Positions 11,073 to 22,164 of a DNA stretch of 64,000 nt are shown here, in pieces (positions within the stretch are counted from its first letter, which is position 1; each line of letters begins with the position of its first letter). The position numbers and the translations under genes were made by a program. The DNA is from Brachypterus glaber (lineage: Eukaryota; Arthropoda; Insecta; Coleoptera; Kateretidae): positions 72,921,808 to 72,985,807 of the forward strand of contig OY294046.1 in NCBI GenBank assembly GCA_958510825.1, given 5' to 3'. The notes below the pieces were generated by a model. That model was not told where the DNA came from and did no database searches. It saw only the letters and a list, made by a program, of their open reading frames with translations.

Positions 11073-11965
11073 TTGAATTTGAGTGGGGTTACGGTACGCA
11101 TCAGGTCCACAAAAATGAACAATTATAACATAACTGGTTCTATTCTTTCTAGACCTGATCTTATGAAAGACCTAGGAATACATTTTGATCCGCAATTATC
11201 CTTTGTTGATCATATAAACAAAACAACTTCAGCAGCTTTTAAATCATTAGGTTTTATCTTTCGTAACTCTGAGGGTATTCAAAATACTCACACATTTACA
11301 GTGCTATATAATGCATTCGTTAGGTCCAAGTTGGACTATGGTGCAGTTATTTGGAACCCTAAACATGAAATTCACAGAAACAGCATTGAGAAGGTTCAGA
11401 AAAGGTTTTTAAGGTATCTGTACCTAAAAACATATAATGAGTACCCTGCGCTTAATACTCCTACCAAAAGTTTACTGCAGAGATTTGGTTTTGTAAATAT
11501 GGCTTCACACCGTTTTTATTATAGTGTAGCGTTTTTGTATAAATTACTTCATAATATTATTGACTGTCCATACTTATTAAATAAACTCAAATTTCACGTT
11601 CCATCCGTTAGTACTAGGAATAGAACTTTATTTTACCTAAAAACACCTCGTACCAATATTCTAATGTTTTCGCCTTTATATATCATGTGTTCCAATTACG
11701 AACGCATTGGAAGTGTTCTAGATTTATTTTTTACAAATATTAATTCCTTAAGATCTGTTTGTTATGCTGCAGAATTATAAATCATATTTTCTCATATAAT
11801 TAAGTATTAATATTTTATGCAAATCTTGTTTTTTTTTCTTTCTTTTTTATATAAGTCTCTATTGTATTTATATTACTTCATAGTTTATTATAACAACTTT
11901 GTAAAAGGGACGTATGTCCTGTTAAGTTGTAAAATAAATAAATAAATAAAATAAATAAATAAACT
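11073..11965 (+). pseudogene. LINE 3' fragment (Jockey-like reverse transcriptase C-terminus)
   Basis: A 235-residue frame shows the post-catalytic part of a non-LTR reverse transcriptase: KDLGIHFD at the start, SKLDYGAVIWNP in the middle and FYKLLHN-type helices after it. The palm motifs are absent because of 5' truncation. The stop at about 11780 is followed by a 3' UTR and an (AAAT)n tail at 11932-11962. It is the same clade as the minus-strand LINE at 44463-46349. Confidence 0.8.
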
Positions 11966-12106
11966 ATATTTTTGCACTGATTTATGGTTTTATTAGTAAA
12001 ACTTACTGTCTTGAAAATAATTAGGTGCGGAAAATCCAGTTTTCTTGTTAGAATATATAGCAAAAGATTATTAAAATACTCACGAATTTCTGTTTGAAAA
12101 AAAATG

Positions 12107-12318
12107 GGGGCGTTGGTTTACGTTAACAATGGTTTGGTTTGGTAGTTTGCTGGTTTGGTGTTTTTTTTTTTAATTGGAGGCGTTGGTTTACGTTAATAAT
12201 GGTTTGGTTTGGTAGTTTGCTGGTTTGGTGTTTTTTTTTATGGGAGGCGTTGGTTTACGTTAACAATGGTTTGGTTTTGGTAGTTTGCTGGTTTGGTGTT
12301 TTTTTTTAATGGGAGGCA
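12107..12318 (+). repeat. Three tandem copies of a 67-69 bp unit
   Basis: Each unit starts GGAGGCGTTGGTTTACGTTA and contains GGTTTGGTAGTTTGCTGG before a T-run. The units differ by only a few bases and by T-run length, which suggests recent slippage. A single diverged unit lies at 36478-36535. Confidence 0.85.
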
Positions 12319-12658
12319 TTTTTCAGATACGATATTTCAGAATTTAGAAGGCGATATATTTTAAGAATCAAATGTTTATTAATGAATATTCCTCATTTTT
12401 TTTTTTACGAAAATACTATTAAAAGCGAGTACTTTTAGCAAATTAAAAAAAAAACTGTTCGCAAAGAAAAAAGTAGATATTTTTGTAAAATTCTGCAAAA
12501 GAATGTTACATCACCTTAAAATAATTTTTGGCATACGTCAAAACAAAAATAAGAAAATCAGTGCGCATGCGCTGGATTCTTCTCATTACTGCGGTGAATC
12601 GTCAACGAATTGGTTATCCAGTGTCTTATCAAACTGATTAAACTTTAGTCTTTATATA

Positions 12659-13091
12659 CCGGGTGTCCCAACTCTATTTACCCAACGATTTTCTCGAAAA
12701 CTTAAAGAGATAATTAAATTCTGCGAAAAACATCTTAAATAAGACAACTTAAACTATCTTTTAGCATATATTTGATACTTTCAGCTCTTAAAATGTGGGC
12801 AGGGGGGCATAGGGGGACATTTTTTTAAAAAACATAAACATAAAAAAATTGTTTAAAAAATAAAAAAATATACAGTCTAATAGAAAATTTTGTTTACTTT
12901 AAAATGATGTGTCACAGGAACCCCCTTTTCGTTAAAAAAACTGCCCCCCGTGCCTCCCTGCCCACATTTTGAGAGCTAAAAGTATCAAATAAAGATAGTT
13001 TAAGTTGCCTAATTTAAGATGGTTTTCGCCGAACTTGATTATCTCTTTTAGTTTTCAAGAAAATCGCTGTGTAAATAGAGTTGGGACTGGG
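12659..13091. mobile_element. Chimeric foldback MITE (M1 inner arms, different termini)
   Basis: The outer inverted repeats (about 60 bp, containing TCCCAACTCTATTTAC) differ completely from those of M1. Inside, both arms switch to the M1 sequence (AAGACAACTTAAACTATC, the GGGGGGCAT block). A TA precedes the left end at 12657-12658. Confidence 0.75.
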
Positions 13092-13142
13092 AAATAAAAA
13101 TGTAAATATTTAAAACCTCGCGTCAACGCTAAAGTCGACGCG

Positions 13143-13307
<165 letters not shown>

Positions 13308-13550
13308 CCTGCATTGAATGAAGTATTACATAGTATTATTATTTAATTAGCTTTTAAAGAAAATAACAACTGGTTTTATGCTTATTTAATATGGACTTTT
13401 TGTACTGTGTTTGTACATTAATTTAATTAATAATCAAGAAAATCTTGATTCGAGATAATCATGAAAAAAGATAATCAGTATCTATTCCTTGTTTTTATAC
13501 AGGGTAACTCTGATAAATTCTATTTTTTTTATCCTACCTCGCTTAGTACA

Positions 13551-13935
13551 CTGCCCTCCTAAAGAGGTACGCGGCATGTACACCTGACTTTATGAAGATA
13601 TATCTACTAGTAGATACTATAGTACCTATACTATTAAACAATAGTAGTAACAAAGTAACAATAGTATTAAACAATAAAAAACAAAAATCTATTAATTTTG
13701 TCTGACTCCCACTAAAATACCCATAAATTTGCTTTCTTTTGTATTTGCTTTATCCTGTTTCTCTTTTCAAAACAAAATTTCACATAGAAAGAACGCTGCA
13801 AGTAACATCTTCGATGCACTTACAGTAGATTTCCTGAGGATTGGTACATACTGTTATTCTCCGTAGTAAAATAATACTAATCTCGAAAACCGTATGTGTC
13901 AAGTGTACATGCCGCGTTTCTCTTTAGGAGGGCAG
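13551..13935. mobile_element. MITE with CTGCCCTCC termini
   Basis: Inverted repeats of about 40 bp: CTGCCCTCCTAAAGAG at the left, mirrored at the right, each followed by ACGCGGCATGTACAC. The total is 385 bp and non-coding. Target duplication unclear. Confidence 0.75.
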
Positions 13936-13959
13936 TAAAGTAGGTACGCACGTTGATCA

Positions 13960-14400
13960 AATAAGTGTATATTATCAGCATTTGGAGTATAGCCAAATAT
14001 TGATTTATTTTTGAGACTTTTTGTACTTAAAATAATTATGTATGTGCAAGATTCTTCCTATATTTTTTTGAGTGATTTTCACTATCTATTTGTGTCAAAT
14101 ACGAAGGTTTGTGGGTCCTGCCTCAGCAATGCATGTCTAATATTTGAAAGAGTAATGGTCCTTAGCAATGACAAATTATGTCAAAATTACCCGTCTTAAA
14201 AAAGTACAATTTTTAGAATTTTTAGAATAAATATTATTAAAAAAATGTTTGGTATGGAATAATTAGGGTATGATTAAGTAATGGACATAAAGTTCTGCAA
14301 AAGGATGTTTTAATAAGGGAGAAAAAAAACTACTTAAAATTTTGAAGTAAAAGTGAAAATTAATTGATTGACAAATTGTCAGTGGAAGAATTCAAATATC
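13960..14400. other. Unassigned sequence
   Basis: It contains one short uncharacterised frame (14011-14199); nothing else was recognised. Confidence 0.35.
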
Positions 14401-14412
14401 AAGCATGATTTA

Positions 14413-14550
14413 GGCTGGGTTTATCAAAGTGCAGCTAAATTTAGCTGACACGTAATAACCATAGCAACTCCAACCAAAATCCAGAATTTGCTCTTAACTG
14501 AGACTTTATCTTTTAGATAAGGTTTTAACTGTACACTGATAAACTGGGCC
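14413..14550. mobile_element. PIF/Harbinger-type MITE
   Basis: 138 bp with inverted ends GGCTGGGTTTATCA / TGATAAACTGGGCC and TTA on both sides (14410-14412 and 14551-14553). A 3-bp TWA duplication with GG-starting termini fits PIF/Harbinger. Confidence 0.7.
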
Positions 14551-14641
14551 TTAATACTAAATAATTTGTTAACCACATATTATGTTTTGAATTGTGCAGG
14601 CCTTTTTACCAGTTTTATAACTGCTTAAAGGTTATGATAAT

Positions 14642-14717
14642 AAATAAATAAATAAAATAAATAAAAGAAATATCAAACGCAAAATTTTAAAGATTTTCCG
14701 TATCATAATAAAGTAAA

Positions 14718-14771
<54 letters not shown>

Positions 14772-14880
14772 TTATTCAAGTCAAGATATTATTTTACAAA
14801 AAATATAGGTATACCAACACTTACCTAAGCATAAATGCTTGTGCTGTAAGTGGCAGTATAAATAAATCATAAGTAAACAA
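14642..14880 (-). repeat. LINE 3' tail remnant and (AAAT)n/(AAT)n microsatellite
   Basis: 14713-14770 is (AAAT)n followed by (AAT)n. Read on the minus strand it follows a GAATAAA signal, as in the other LINE 3' ends of this window. About 110 bp of possible 3' UTR remains; no coding part is left. Confidence 0.55.
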
Positions 14881-15395
14881 TTTCTAAATAGTCACACACC
14901 GGTCTGGAAACAATTTTTAACTCAACTTTCATAGAACCCAAGTTTTTTTATAATTTAATTATTTAGAGCCTTGGTATCTTTTTAAGACCAAATTTAAAAA
15001 AAACTATCAATGAGTTTTTGAAAAAACGGTTTTTATTTGTTTTAACAAATAAAATATGACATATTCAAAAATTATTTTAGGTATTCAGATTTTGGGTCAA
15101 AAAGTGAGAAAAAAGTTTTTATGGACGTTTGAGCTAAATTACATCATAAAAATGTTACGTTATTACATAAGAACCATATTACGTAACATTTTTTTAGTTC
15201 ATTTTTGACCACCTAGTAATGATTTTTGACAATTTTCAGCATGAAAACGTGGTGATAAGCTTGTCCCCTTCTGCATCCTTCTCCTTACCCTCCACCCCTA
15301 CTTAGTTTTGTCACATTATCCATTTTTTTTTTAAATATTTTTTTTCATAATATTCCTATTTATTCTACCTATGAATTTAAAGTTTCTATGTTTTA

Positions 15396-15605
15396 AGTTG
15401 GGTATTTTTTAACTAATATTGAGTCGCCGAATCAAAATTTGTCCTCGGAATATTTTTATCTCCCATGATTTTAGAACAAAAGAGGGAAAAAATAATGATT
15501 TTTAACATTTTTCTCTCATTTTTCTCAGAAAACTTAAATAATAGAAAAGGCCAGATTCGGTTTCAGCGACCCAAAATTAGTTAAAAAACAAATGACTCCA
15601 ATCAG
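15396..15605. repeat. Foldback repeat
   Basis: TTTTTTAACTAATATTGAGTCGC at the left pairs with a mirrored GCGACCCAAAATTAGTTAAA at the right; the interior is AT-rich. Flanking sequence (14885-15395) holds no recognised feature. Confidence 0.55.
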
Positions 15606-15827
15606 GGCAAGAAACCGTGTTGCCTAGTGTTATTGCCTAAATTGAACGTCTGTCAAAAAAAAATAGCCTCTGGGAAAGTTAAATTGTATATTAAAACCAA
15701 ACTAAACTCTTACGTTCGCAACGAACATTTATTTTTAGACGGCTGTGGAATAAATTTATGGCCTATTTTATTAGTTTTTATTCGTAAATTTCACTTGTAC
15801 GTATGCAAATAAAACAATGAAATGCGT

Positions 15828-15906
15828 CTTTAAATCACGATCTATTGTTTCAGAGATCGCCTAAATAAATGGCAATCTCTGAAAGAGTAATGCAATATTG
15901 ATTTAA
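15828..15906. repeat. Hairpin, about 35-bp arms
   Basis: TTTCAGAGATCGCC and GGCAATCTCTGAAA form the inner stem. The outer stem pairs TTTAAATCA with TGATTTAA. Probably a small MITE. Confidence 0.55.
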
Positions 15907-16241
15907 GGAATTCACTCGAGTACCGAGCTACGGAGACAAAAAACAAAAAGTCCTGTAATGCATTATCGCTATGTTTTAACGTTGGCTAATATTATTTTTA
16001 GCGAACAAACGCCAAAAAGAAAAAGAAATACCTCACATTGTTTTGATGCCAAGCTTTTAAAAGTCTACTATGTTCCTTTTTTGATACTACTTTTATTCCA
16101 CGGAATTACTTATAATACTCTCCATCTCGATGCTTAAAAGATATTCTCCCACTAATGCCATTGTATTGCCACTAACAGCTCTAAATACCTGATTGACTTT
16201 GTTTATTTTGAATTTACAGAAATTCTCGTTCCCACAATATA

Positions 16242-16928
16242 CAGTGAGGTCCAAAAGTCACCCCCTCTTAACTTTTGAACCAGTTGAGATATCGACTTCA
16301 AATTTGGAACTCTTAAATAAGACAACTTAAGCTATCTTTTAGAATATATTTCATATTTTCAGCTCTTAAAATGTGGACAGGGGGGCATGGGGGGACATTT
16401 TTTTAAATGGAAAGGGGGGTCGTGTGATACATCATTTTAAAGCTTATAAAATTCTCTATTTAAACTAACATTTTTAATTGTTTTAAAAATATTTTTTAAG
16501 GTTTTGATTTTTCAATTTTTTGTGCTAAAACATTCGATTTTTTAAGTTTTTTTTTATTAATTTTTATTTATGTCAACTAAAATTAGTTTAAAAGTATAAT
16601 TAACATTTTTTTATGATAAAATTAGGCATTTTTAAAAAATTGTTTGTTGTTTTTTAGAGGAATTTTGACATTAATACCCATTTTCAACCCCATTTTAAAC
16701 CCAATTTTTTTTTTAATTTAAAAATATGGAGTTAAATGGAGAATTTTATAAGCTTTAAAATGATATATGACACGACCCCCCTTTCCATTTAAAAAAATGT
16801 GCCCCTATGCCCCCCTGCCCACATTTTAAAAGCTGAAAGTATTAAATATATGCTAAAAGATAGTTTAAGTTGTCTTATTTAAAAGTTCCAAATTTGAAGT
16901 CGATATCTCAACTGGTTCAAAAGTTAAG
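16242..16928. mobile_element. Foldback MITE family M1, copy 3 (right end lost)
   Basis: The left end is intact, with TA at 16240-16241. The right arm stops at AAAGTTAAG (about 16928), losing the outer C-run terminus, and joins the 3' end of a LINE fragment directly. Confidence 0.85.
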
Positions 16929-17715
16929 AAGGTTGCTGTCTAAGACAATTCCCAGAAGCTTTGCGCCAGTTTGCTCCGCCACCGAAGCCCTCGTGGAGAA
17001 GATGAGCGTCTTGTCGAGATTCATTTTCAAATTGTTTGATGTAAACCACTGCTCCGCCCGAGTCTCACTGGCCGAACCCTTTAAGAGCAACTGGTCTATA
17101 GATTTATCGTTATCAATAATGGTAGTGTCGTCTGCAAACGAGTAGCATTTTTTTGGTTCCATATACAAAAAAAGATCATTAATATATATAATGAAGAGTA
17201 TAAGCCCCAGGACAGATCCTTGGGGCACACCATGAGTGACGAGTTGCATATCAGAAGAACCATTACCAACTACATATTGAAATCGATTCGACAAGTAAGA
17301 ATGGAAGAGGGACAGCGGAATACCTCTCACACCGTATATGCGCATCTTCTCCAGGAGCAGGCCGTGACAAACAAACTTTTAGGATGACCCCTGTAGTTGA
17401 GCAATTTGCTCTAAAACCGAACTGACATTTGTTTAGTATTTTATTTATCTCTAAAAATTTTATTAACTGATTTTTTATTAAAATTTCAAATATTTTACCA
17501 AAAAACGGCATAATAGATATCGGGCGGTAGCTGTCGACCGATGTTTTGTCTCCTTTCTTGAAGATAGGAACCACTTTGGATATCTTAAAAGAATCTGGGA
17601 AAGTACCCTCTTGAATACATTTATTGTATAATTTTGTAATAATATCCACAGACTCTCTATAAGAGTTACTCTTACAATATAAACTCAAATTTGTATAAAT
17701 TTTCATGAAACTCAT
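16929..17715 (-). pseudogene. LINE reverse transcriptase fragment lacking catalytic motif A
   Basis: Minus-strand frames give the fingers and palm of a non-LTR reverse transcriptase: IFKKGDK..DSYRPIS, then QFGFRANCSTTG, then HGVPQGSVLG, FIIYINDL and the catalytic FADDT box. Between the TTG segment and VCHGLLLEKM a block of codons that should include motif A (the AFD box) is missing, with a frame change at about 17385. The 3' part is cut off by the M1 copy; the thumb and tail are absent. Similar to Jockey/CR1-type elements. Confidence 0.85.
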
Positions 17716-17796
17716 AACTTAAATTGAAATTTTTCGAATTATTCATCAAAAACTATTAAAATTATAAAGTTTGTAAATTTTCTCGTCTCAGAAATA

Positions 17797-17935
17797 GTCA
17801 TTGTAATAAATAAGAAACGCCTTAATTTCTGATCATTTATTAAAATAAATGCGATGCATTTCGGTTTTTAAAAAACCATCTTCGGGCATATATATATATA
17901 TATAAGGCGTCTCTTATTTATTACTATTAAAATTA
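17797..17935 (-). repeat. Small foldback with hammerhead-like relic
   Basis: The ends TAATAAATAAGAAACGCCTT and its mirror enclose a (TA)n tract. On the minus strand, 17886-17852 reads CCCGAAGATGG, an A/T stem, then CCGAAATGCATCG. This is the same order as the hammerhead-like motif in the Penelope insertion at 56.1 kb, with a changed core base. Confidence 0.45.
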
Positions 17936-17939
17936 GTTT

Positions 17940-18450
17940 GCATTGAAGTTTGAAGATGAATATCTTTTAAACGCTTAATTTAATCGACAAATCATAAGAA
18001 ACCATTTTTGTAGAGCAGTTAATTTCTTATAAAACTAAGAATTGCGCAATTTTTTGTAAGCGAGTTATAAAATTCATAAGCAAAACAGAAATGTCTCTTA
18101 AAATAATCAAACTTTAACCTTTGATACCTTTTAAACGGTGAGGTTTACGAAAAAATTGTAAGAGACCTTTTTTGTAGAGCGTTCGATTTCCTACAAGAAT
18201 ATGAGGAGAGATACTTTTTAACGAACAGTTGTCAAAGAGATATGAATTTTTGTTTCTAATACTGAGGAAAAAATGGAAAATTGTAAAGCGGAGGACCTTC
18301 TTATCAAAATTAAGAGCTCATATTTGGTGAGAATTTTCTAGAGGTGTCTAGCACCGATTTTTCAGAGTACAAAGTAAAAAAAAATAGTCGGTTTATTTGA
18401 CCCACCCTAGTAATCATATTACTGCAGAAGTATTTATTCCATATTTATTT
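17940..18450. other. Unassigned AT-rich sequence
   Basis: No gene or recognisable repeat. Confidence 0.4.
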
Positions 18451-18455
18451 TATCT

Positions 18456-18761
18456 GTGTCATTTTGTAGGCAGCAGATAGTGAGAATTAAAAGAAGGGTT
18501 GATTTCGAATGTTATAATTGCGCGGATGTCGCGTGTAAACAAGGAAGTAGTTGGGGTGTAAGTGAGACGGTATTTTTGGGATCCGATGTCACAAAATCTC
18601 TGCCGGCCCATCTGTCACAGTGTTTGTTCCATCTGGAACATCATTTCGCGGTTGGCAAACCTTTTTTTAATGCCTCAATCATTTTTAATATGTGCGTGGA
18701 GGAAAAGGGATTGATTTTAATTGAATGTCATTCGAGGTGTGCAGAGTTTAATTCTCCGTGA
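18456..18761 (+). other. GC-elevated segment, possible exon, unrecognised
   Basis: A 101-codon frame lies in sequence clearly richer in GC than its flanks and just after a polypyrimidine/TAG acceptor-like site (CATTTTGTAG, about 18468). The predicted peptide has several Cys and His but no motif I recognise. An overlapping minus-strand frame is present too, so coding status is doubtful. Confidence 0.15.
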
Positions 18762-18855
18762 ATTCTCTATTTCATCCTTGTTTGTTAACCAACCACATGC
18801 CGCTAAATTAAAAAGTTTTAAGCCAAATACGAACATGGAATTGAAATGATTCATA

Positions 18856-19054
18856 ACACTGGTCGACAACAAAACATATGCCTCCATTTTGTCTGATATA
18901 TTTTCGATGTTCTTTTTGATGCTAAACACGAATTTGACCTCCATTTGTTAAGTTTGGTTCGAGATTCTGAGATAAATGCTACAGCATCAAAAAGTACATC
19001 GAAAATGATATATCAGACAAAATTGAGGTATATGTTTTTTTTGTCGACCAGTGT
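18856..19054. mobile_element. Foldback MITE with ACACTGGTCGAC ends
   Basis: Inverted arms of about 65 bp (ACACTGGTCGACAAC... mirrored by GTTGTCGACCAGTGT-type sequence) next to TA at the left end, about 200 bp overall. Confidence 0.7.
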
Positions 19055-19088
19055 AATTATACACTGTATAATATACAGAATAGCTTAG

Positions 19089-19135
19089 GAAACGTTCAAG
19101 TATTACGTAACGCAAATTTTGATCATAACATTGTT
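19089..19135 (+). repeat. Left half of the GGAAACGTTC MITE
   Basis: It matches the left arm of 41329-41480 (GGAAACGTTCAAGTATTACG...) but has no right arm. Confidence 0.65.
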
Positions 19136-19338
19136 ATAACAATTTATACATAACTTGAAATTTATCATCTTCGTCCACTTTTTTGACGTTTGTGTCAACC
19201 ATATTAAAAAACAATTGAAACTGACTTTTCGCAATTCGCAAATTACGAAAATAAAACAACCGATTTTATACGCATGGTTTTTAATTTTAATTTAATCTAC
19301 CTACCTAAATTATGTTTGGTCCTGCAAAAAAATAGTGT

Positions 19339-19425
19339 ATATACCTCAGGACTAAACGTGGCTGTTTTAGTCCCTTGCACTCATACAGCGGGACTAAAAC
19401 AGCCAGTTTAGTCCCTTGGTATATA
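19339..19425. repeat. Hairpin with 36-bp arms
   Basis: GGCTGTTTTAGTCCC and GGGACTAAAACAGCC form a perfect inner stem. The outer stem continues through GGACTAAAC and TATATACC with few mismatches; the loop is about 14 nt. Confidence 0.7.
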
Positions 19426-19487
19426 AATAACTATTTTGTAAAAAACAAATAGAATTGTTTTACTTTTATTTTGTTACAAATCTTTGT

Positions 19488-19640
19488 CAATTCTATCACT
19501 ATAAGCATAAACGCAGTATGTCAAGATAACAATTCTATCGGTACAGAAAATTCGACTGTTGTTATTAAAACGCACTGCATTGTTATCAAGACATACTGCA
19601 TTTCTGCTAAAAAGGTCAGAATTGGCAATACATACACTAA
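19488..19640. repeat. Imperfect inverted repeat
   Basis: GCAGTATGTCAAGATAACAA pairs with TTGTTATCAAGACATACTGC across about 50 nt. The outer CAATTCT/AGAATTG also pairs. Confidence 0.6.
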
Positions 19641-19958
19641 AAAAATGTTCGGGTTGGTGCGACCAGATCAGGCATCATAGTATATGTTTGTGTATAGAAT
19701 ATAGTCATGTTTTATAAAATAAACTACGCAAAATATTCGCACATCCAATATTCAAATCTGTTTTGAAAATATACACTGTGCGATTTTTAATTTACTATCT
19801 TGCTTGAAAAAATAGACCATAATTAATAACAGCCTAAAAAAGTTTACCCTTTACTACTCGACTGGAAAAATTACGAAGAATGGATGGTTTGGACTTGATT
19901 GATTTATTTAAATAAACCGCTATAAAAAATTAATAGTATGCAAAGGACTTAAATTACT

Positions 19959-19965
<7 letters not shown>

Positions 19966-20018
<53 letters not shown>
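19966..20018. repeat. (TA)n microsatellite
   Basis: About 50 bp of TA repeats abutting the R1 copy. Confidence 0.95.
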
Positions 20019-20024
<6 letters not shown>

Positions 20025-20614
20025 GATGGCACTATTGTACACTAGAGCCATCTAGTTTGCAAATTTCAAACTAGCTGTTTTGTTTGATTTTAAATTCTGT
20101 ATCTTTAAAACATTATATTCTAGCAAAAAACTGTATATAACATTTTTTATAGGGCTTAAAAAGAGCTTTTATTTAAAATATAATTTTTTTAAATCGGATT
20201 ATAAATATATGAGATATGCTAAAAAAACCTTTTACTGCTTTAAACGCCAATATCTCGAAAACAATGCGTTTTAGGAAAACGTTATTTATAACATTTTTTG
20301 ACCAATTTAAAATTATCTTTTATATAAGTGCTAAATTAACCAAATACAATAATAATTGCCTTAATTATAAACAAAAAATGATAAAAATAGGAGTTTTACC
20401 CTATTTTTACCCCCTTCGGAATACGATAAGAAACAATATGCAAAAAACCGCAAGTCGATATCTCATGTAGAAATGGAGTTAGAAAGTTTACACCCAGACA
20501 GACAGGCAGACAGACAGAACGTCGAGAAATGTGAAAAAAACGTGGTCAAAGATTTTGACTTTTCGGCGAAGATTCCAATACATCGGCACTCTTAGTAGCA
20601 CTAAGTACCGATGT
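20025..20614 (-). repeat. Family R1 repeat, copy b
   Basis: An inverted copy of the element at 43106-43758. It runs from the GGCACTATTGTACACTAG end to the hairpin ending in CCGATGT. Short frames here recur in the other copy and come from shared repeat sequence. Confidence 0.85.
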
Positions 20615-20639
20615 AAAAAATAGACAAAACGGTCGGATA

Positions 20640-21860
20640 TGCGTAAGCACTTAATAAATTACATGTTTTGGCAATATTGTGAAAGACTGGTCCATTGAAT
20701 GCTTTTATCATAGGCGCGAAAATCAGTATTCCATATGGTAGCTGTAATAAAATGTAGCCATCAACAATGTCTGGTTATTTTTCGAGTTGTTTTGGTAGAG
20801 TAAATGGCCTGTGTTATCCATCTAGTTTTCCGAGGAGGGATAAAGCGGAGTTCTATGTATGAGTTCAACAGCGCTTATAAATATTGAGACCAGAGATGAA
20901 TGTTACCAAAATAGCTACTCTAAATGTAATGCCTTAAATACATTCAATTGATTCTATCGTATACATATCACCTTTTTATTTATTATCGAATGTTTTCGCT
21001 TCACACAAATTTATTCCGATATATTTATACATTTTAAAGATCATTGTTCACTTCTAACACGCTCTCGCTGATATTTGAATTTATACAGCATTTTTCTTGA
21101 TCAAAATGTATGGAAATTTAAAAGCATTCATATATTAACCATTCCGATATATTCTAACGATAAAATATTGTTTCTTTCACTGTATCTGAATACAATTTGG
21201 CGCCCAACGTTTAAAGTAAATTAGTCTAACATATTTTTAACCGACATCCAAAAAGGAGGAGGTTATCAATTCGACGTGTGACTTTGTTTTTTATGCTTGT
21301 TCCCGCATAACTTTGGAACGAATGAACGGAATTTGATGAAACTTTTTGCAACTTAAAGAGGGCATTCATGAGGTGGTCCCGTTTCAATTTGACGCTCGGA
21401 TAATGCCGGATAAGCCGAATAATTAAGATAAATCTAATCATTTTAGCGCAATTTCACCTAAAAACGGCTTAATTTGGTTCTAATACCAACCACATATTTA
21501 GATAAATATCGGATAACTCGGATAAGGGGTCATTCAAATATCACGACAGACTAAAAATCTTTTAAATGCCGCTAAACTTGATTCTCTGGACCTGTAATAT
21601 TAAAATACCAAGAGAAAATGATAAAATTTGTGATTTAAAGTTTAACAAAGATTTTCTTTAGTATTTAGTTTAAAATGAGGTTAGTTGGTCTCATGGACGC
21701 TGAATTAAAAATATTACTTTTATCTTTTAGAAATTTATATTTAAGATAATGACGTCACAACACAGTAATAGTGCGTTGTGACATCAGCAGCTTGGCGAGA
21801 TGAAAAGACAACTATAATTTAGCTTAGATGACGTTACAAAACTACAAGTTCTGTGTCTCT
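20640..21860. other. Mostly unassigned, with a GGAGGAGG repeat fragment
   Basis: At 21238-21290 the sequence CCGACATCCAAAAAGGAGG and following TTATCAATTCG resembles, from memory, a dispersed insect repeat. The rest has no recognised feature. Confidence 0.35.
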
Positions 21861-21866
21861 AAAAAA

Positions 21867-22010
21867 TAAAAAAATAAAAAATACTTAAGTCGGTGCCAAT
21901 TTCACAGCAAACAATAATAAAATAATAAAAAAAATTGTTAGTAATTAATTTAGGGAATGGTGAAATTGGCACCGACTTAATTGTTTTTAATTTTTTACTT
22001 TTTAGAGATA
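21867..22010. repeat. Hairpin, about 45-bp arms
   Basis: AAGTCGGTGCCAATTTCAC and GTGAAATTGGCACCGACTT pair perfectly. The outer A/T-rich stem extends to TCTCTAAAAA/TTTTTAGAGA. Confidence 0.8.
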
Positions 22011-22164
22011 AAGTTGGTTCATTTTTTTTTGCGAAAATTTGTATGACCTAGGTCAGTATTGATAATAAAATATAACCAATAAGGACTAGATAGTGACTTT
22101 TACATTACAAAAAATCGTTAAGTCATCTTGTATTAATACCCTCAATTTTGTTAAATTAATTTTC

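Larger units (their letters stand above)
10945..12612. mobile_element. Composite inverted-repeat DNA element carrying a LINE
   Basis: The ends 10945-11032 and 12530-12612 are inverted copies over about 75 bp (common core CCGCAGTAATGAGAAGAATC, then an ATGCGCAC block and TTATTTTTGTTTTGACG). Between them lie a LINE 3' fragment (about 11073-11965) and a threefold tandem repeat (12107-12315). Target duplications were not clear. A related piece lies at 36480-36605. Confidence 0.65.

Noticed and set aside
17417..17715. Autonomous LINE
   Set aside because: Motif A is deleted and both ends are missing.
20080..20470. Similar small frames in two R1 copies (also 43315-43593)
   Set aside because: The similarity is that of the repeat DNA; frames start and stop at different points and the third copy has none.
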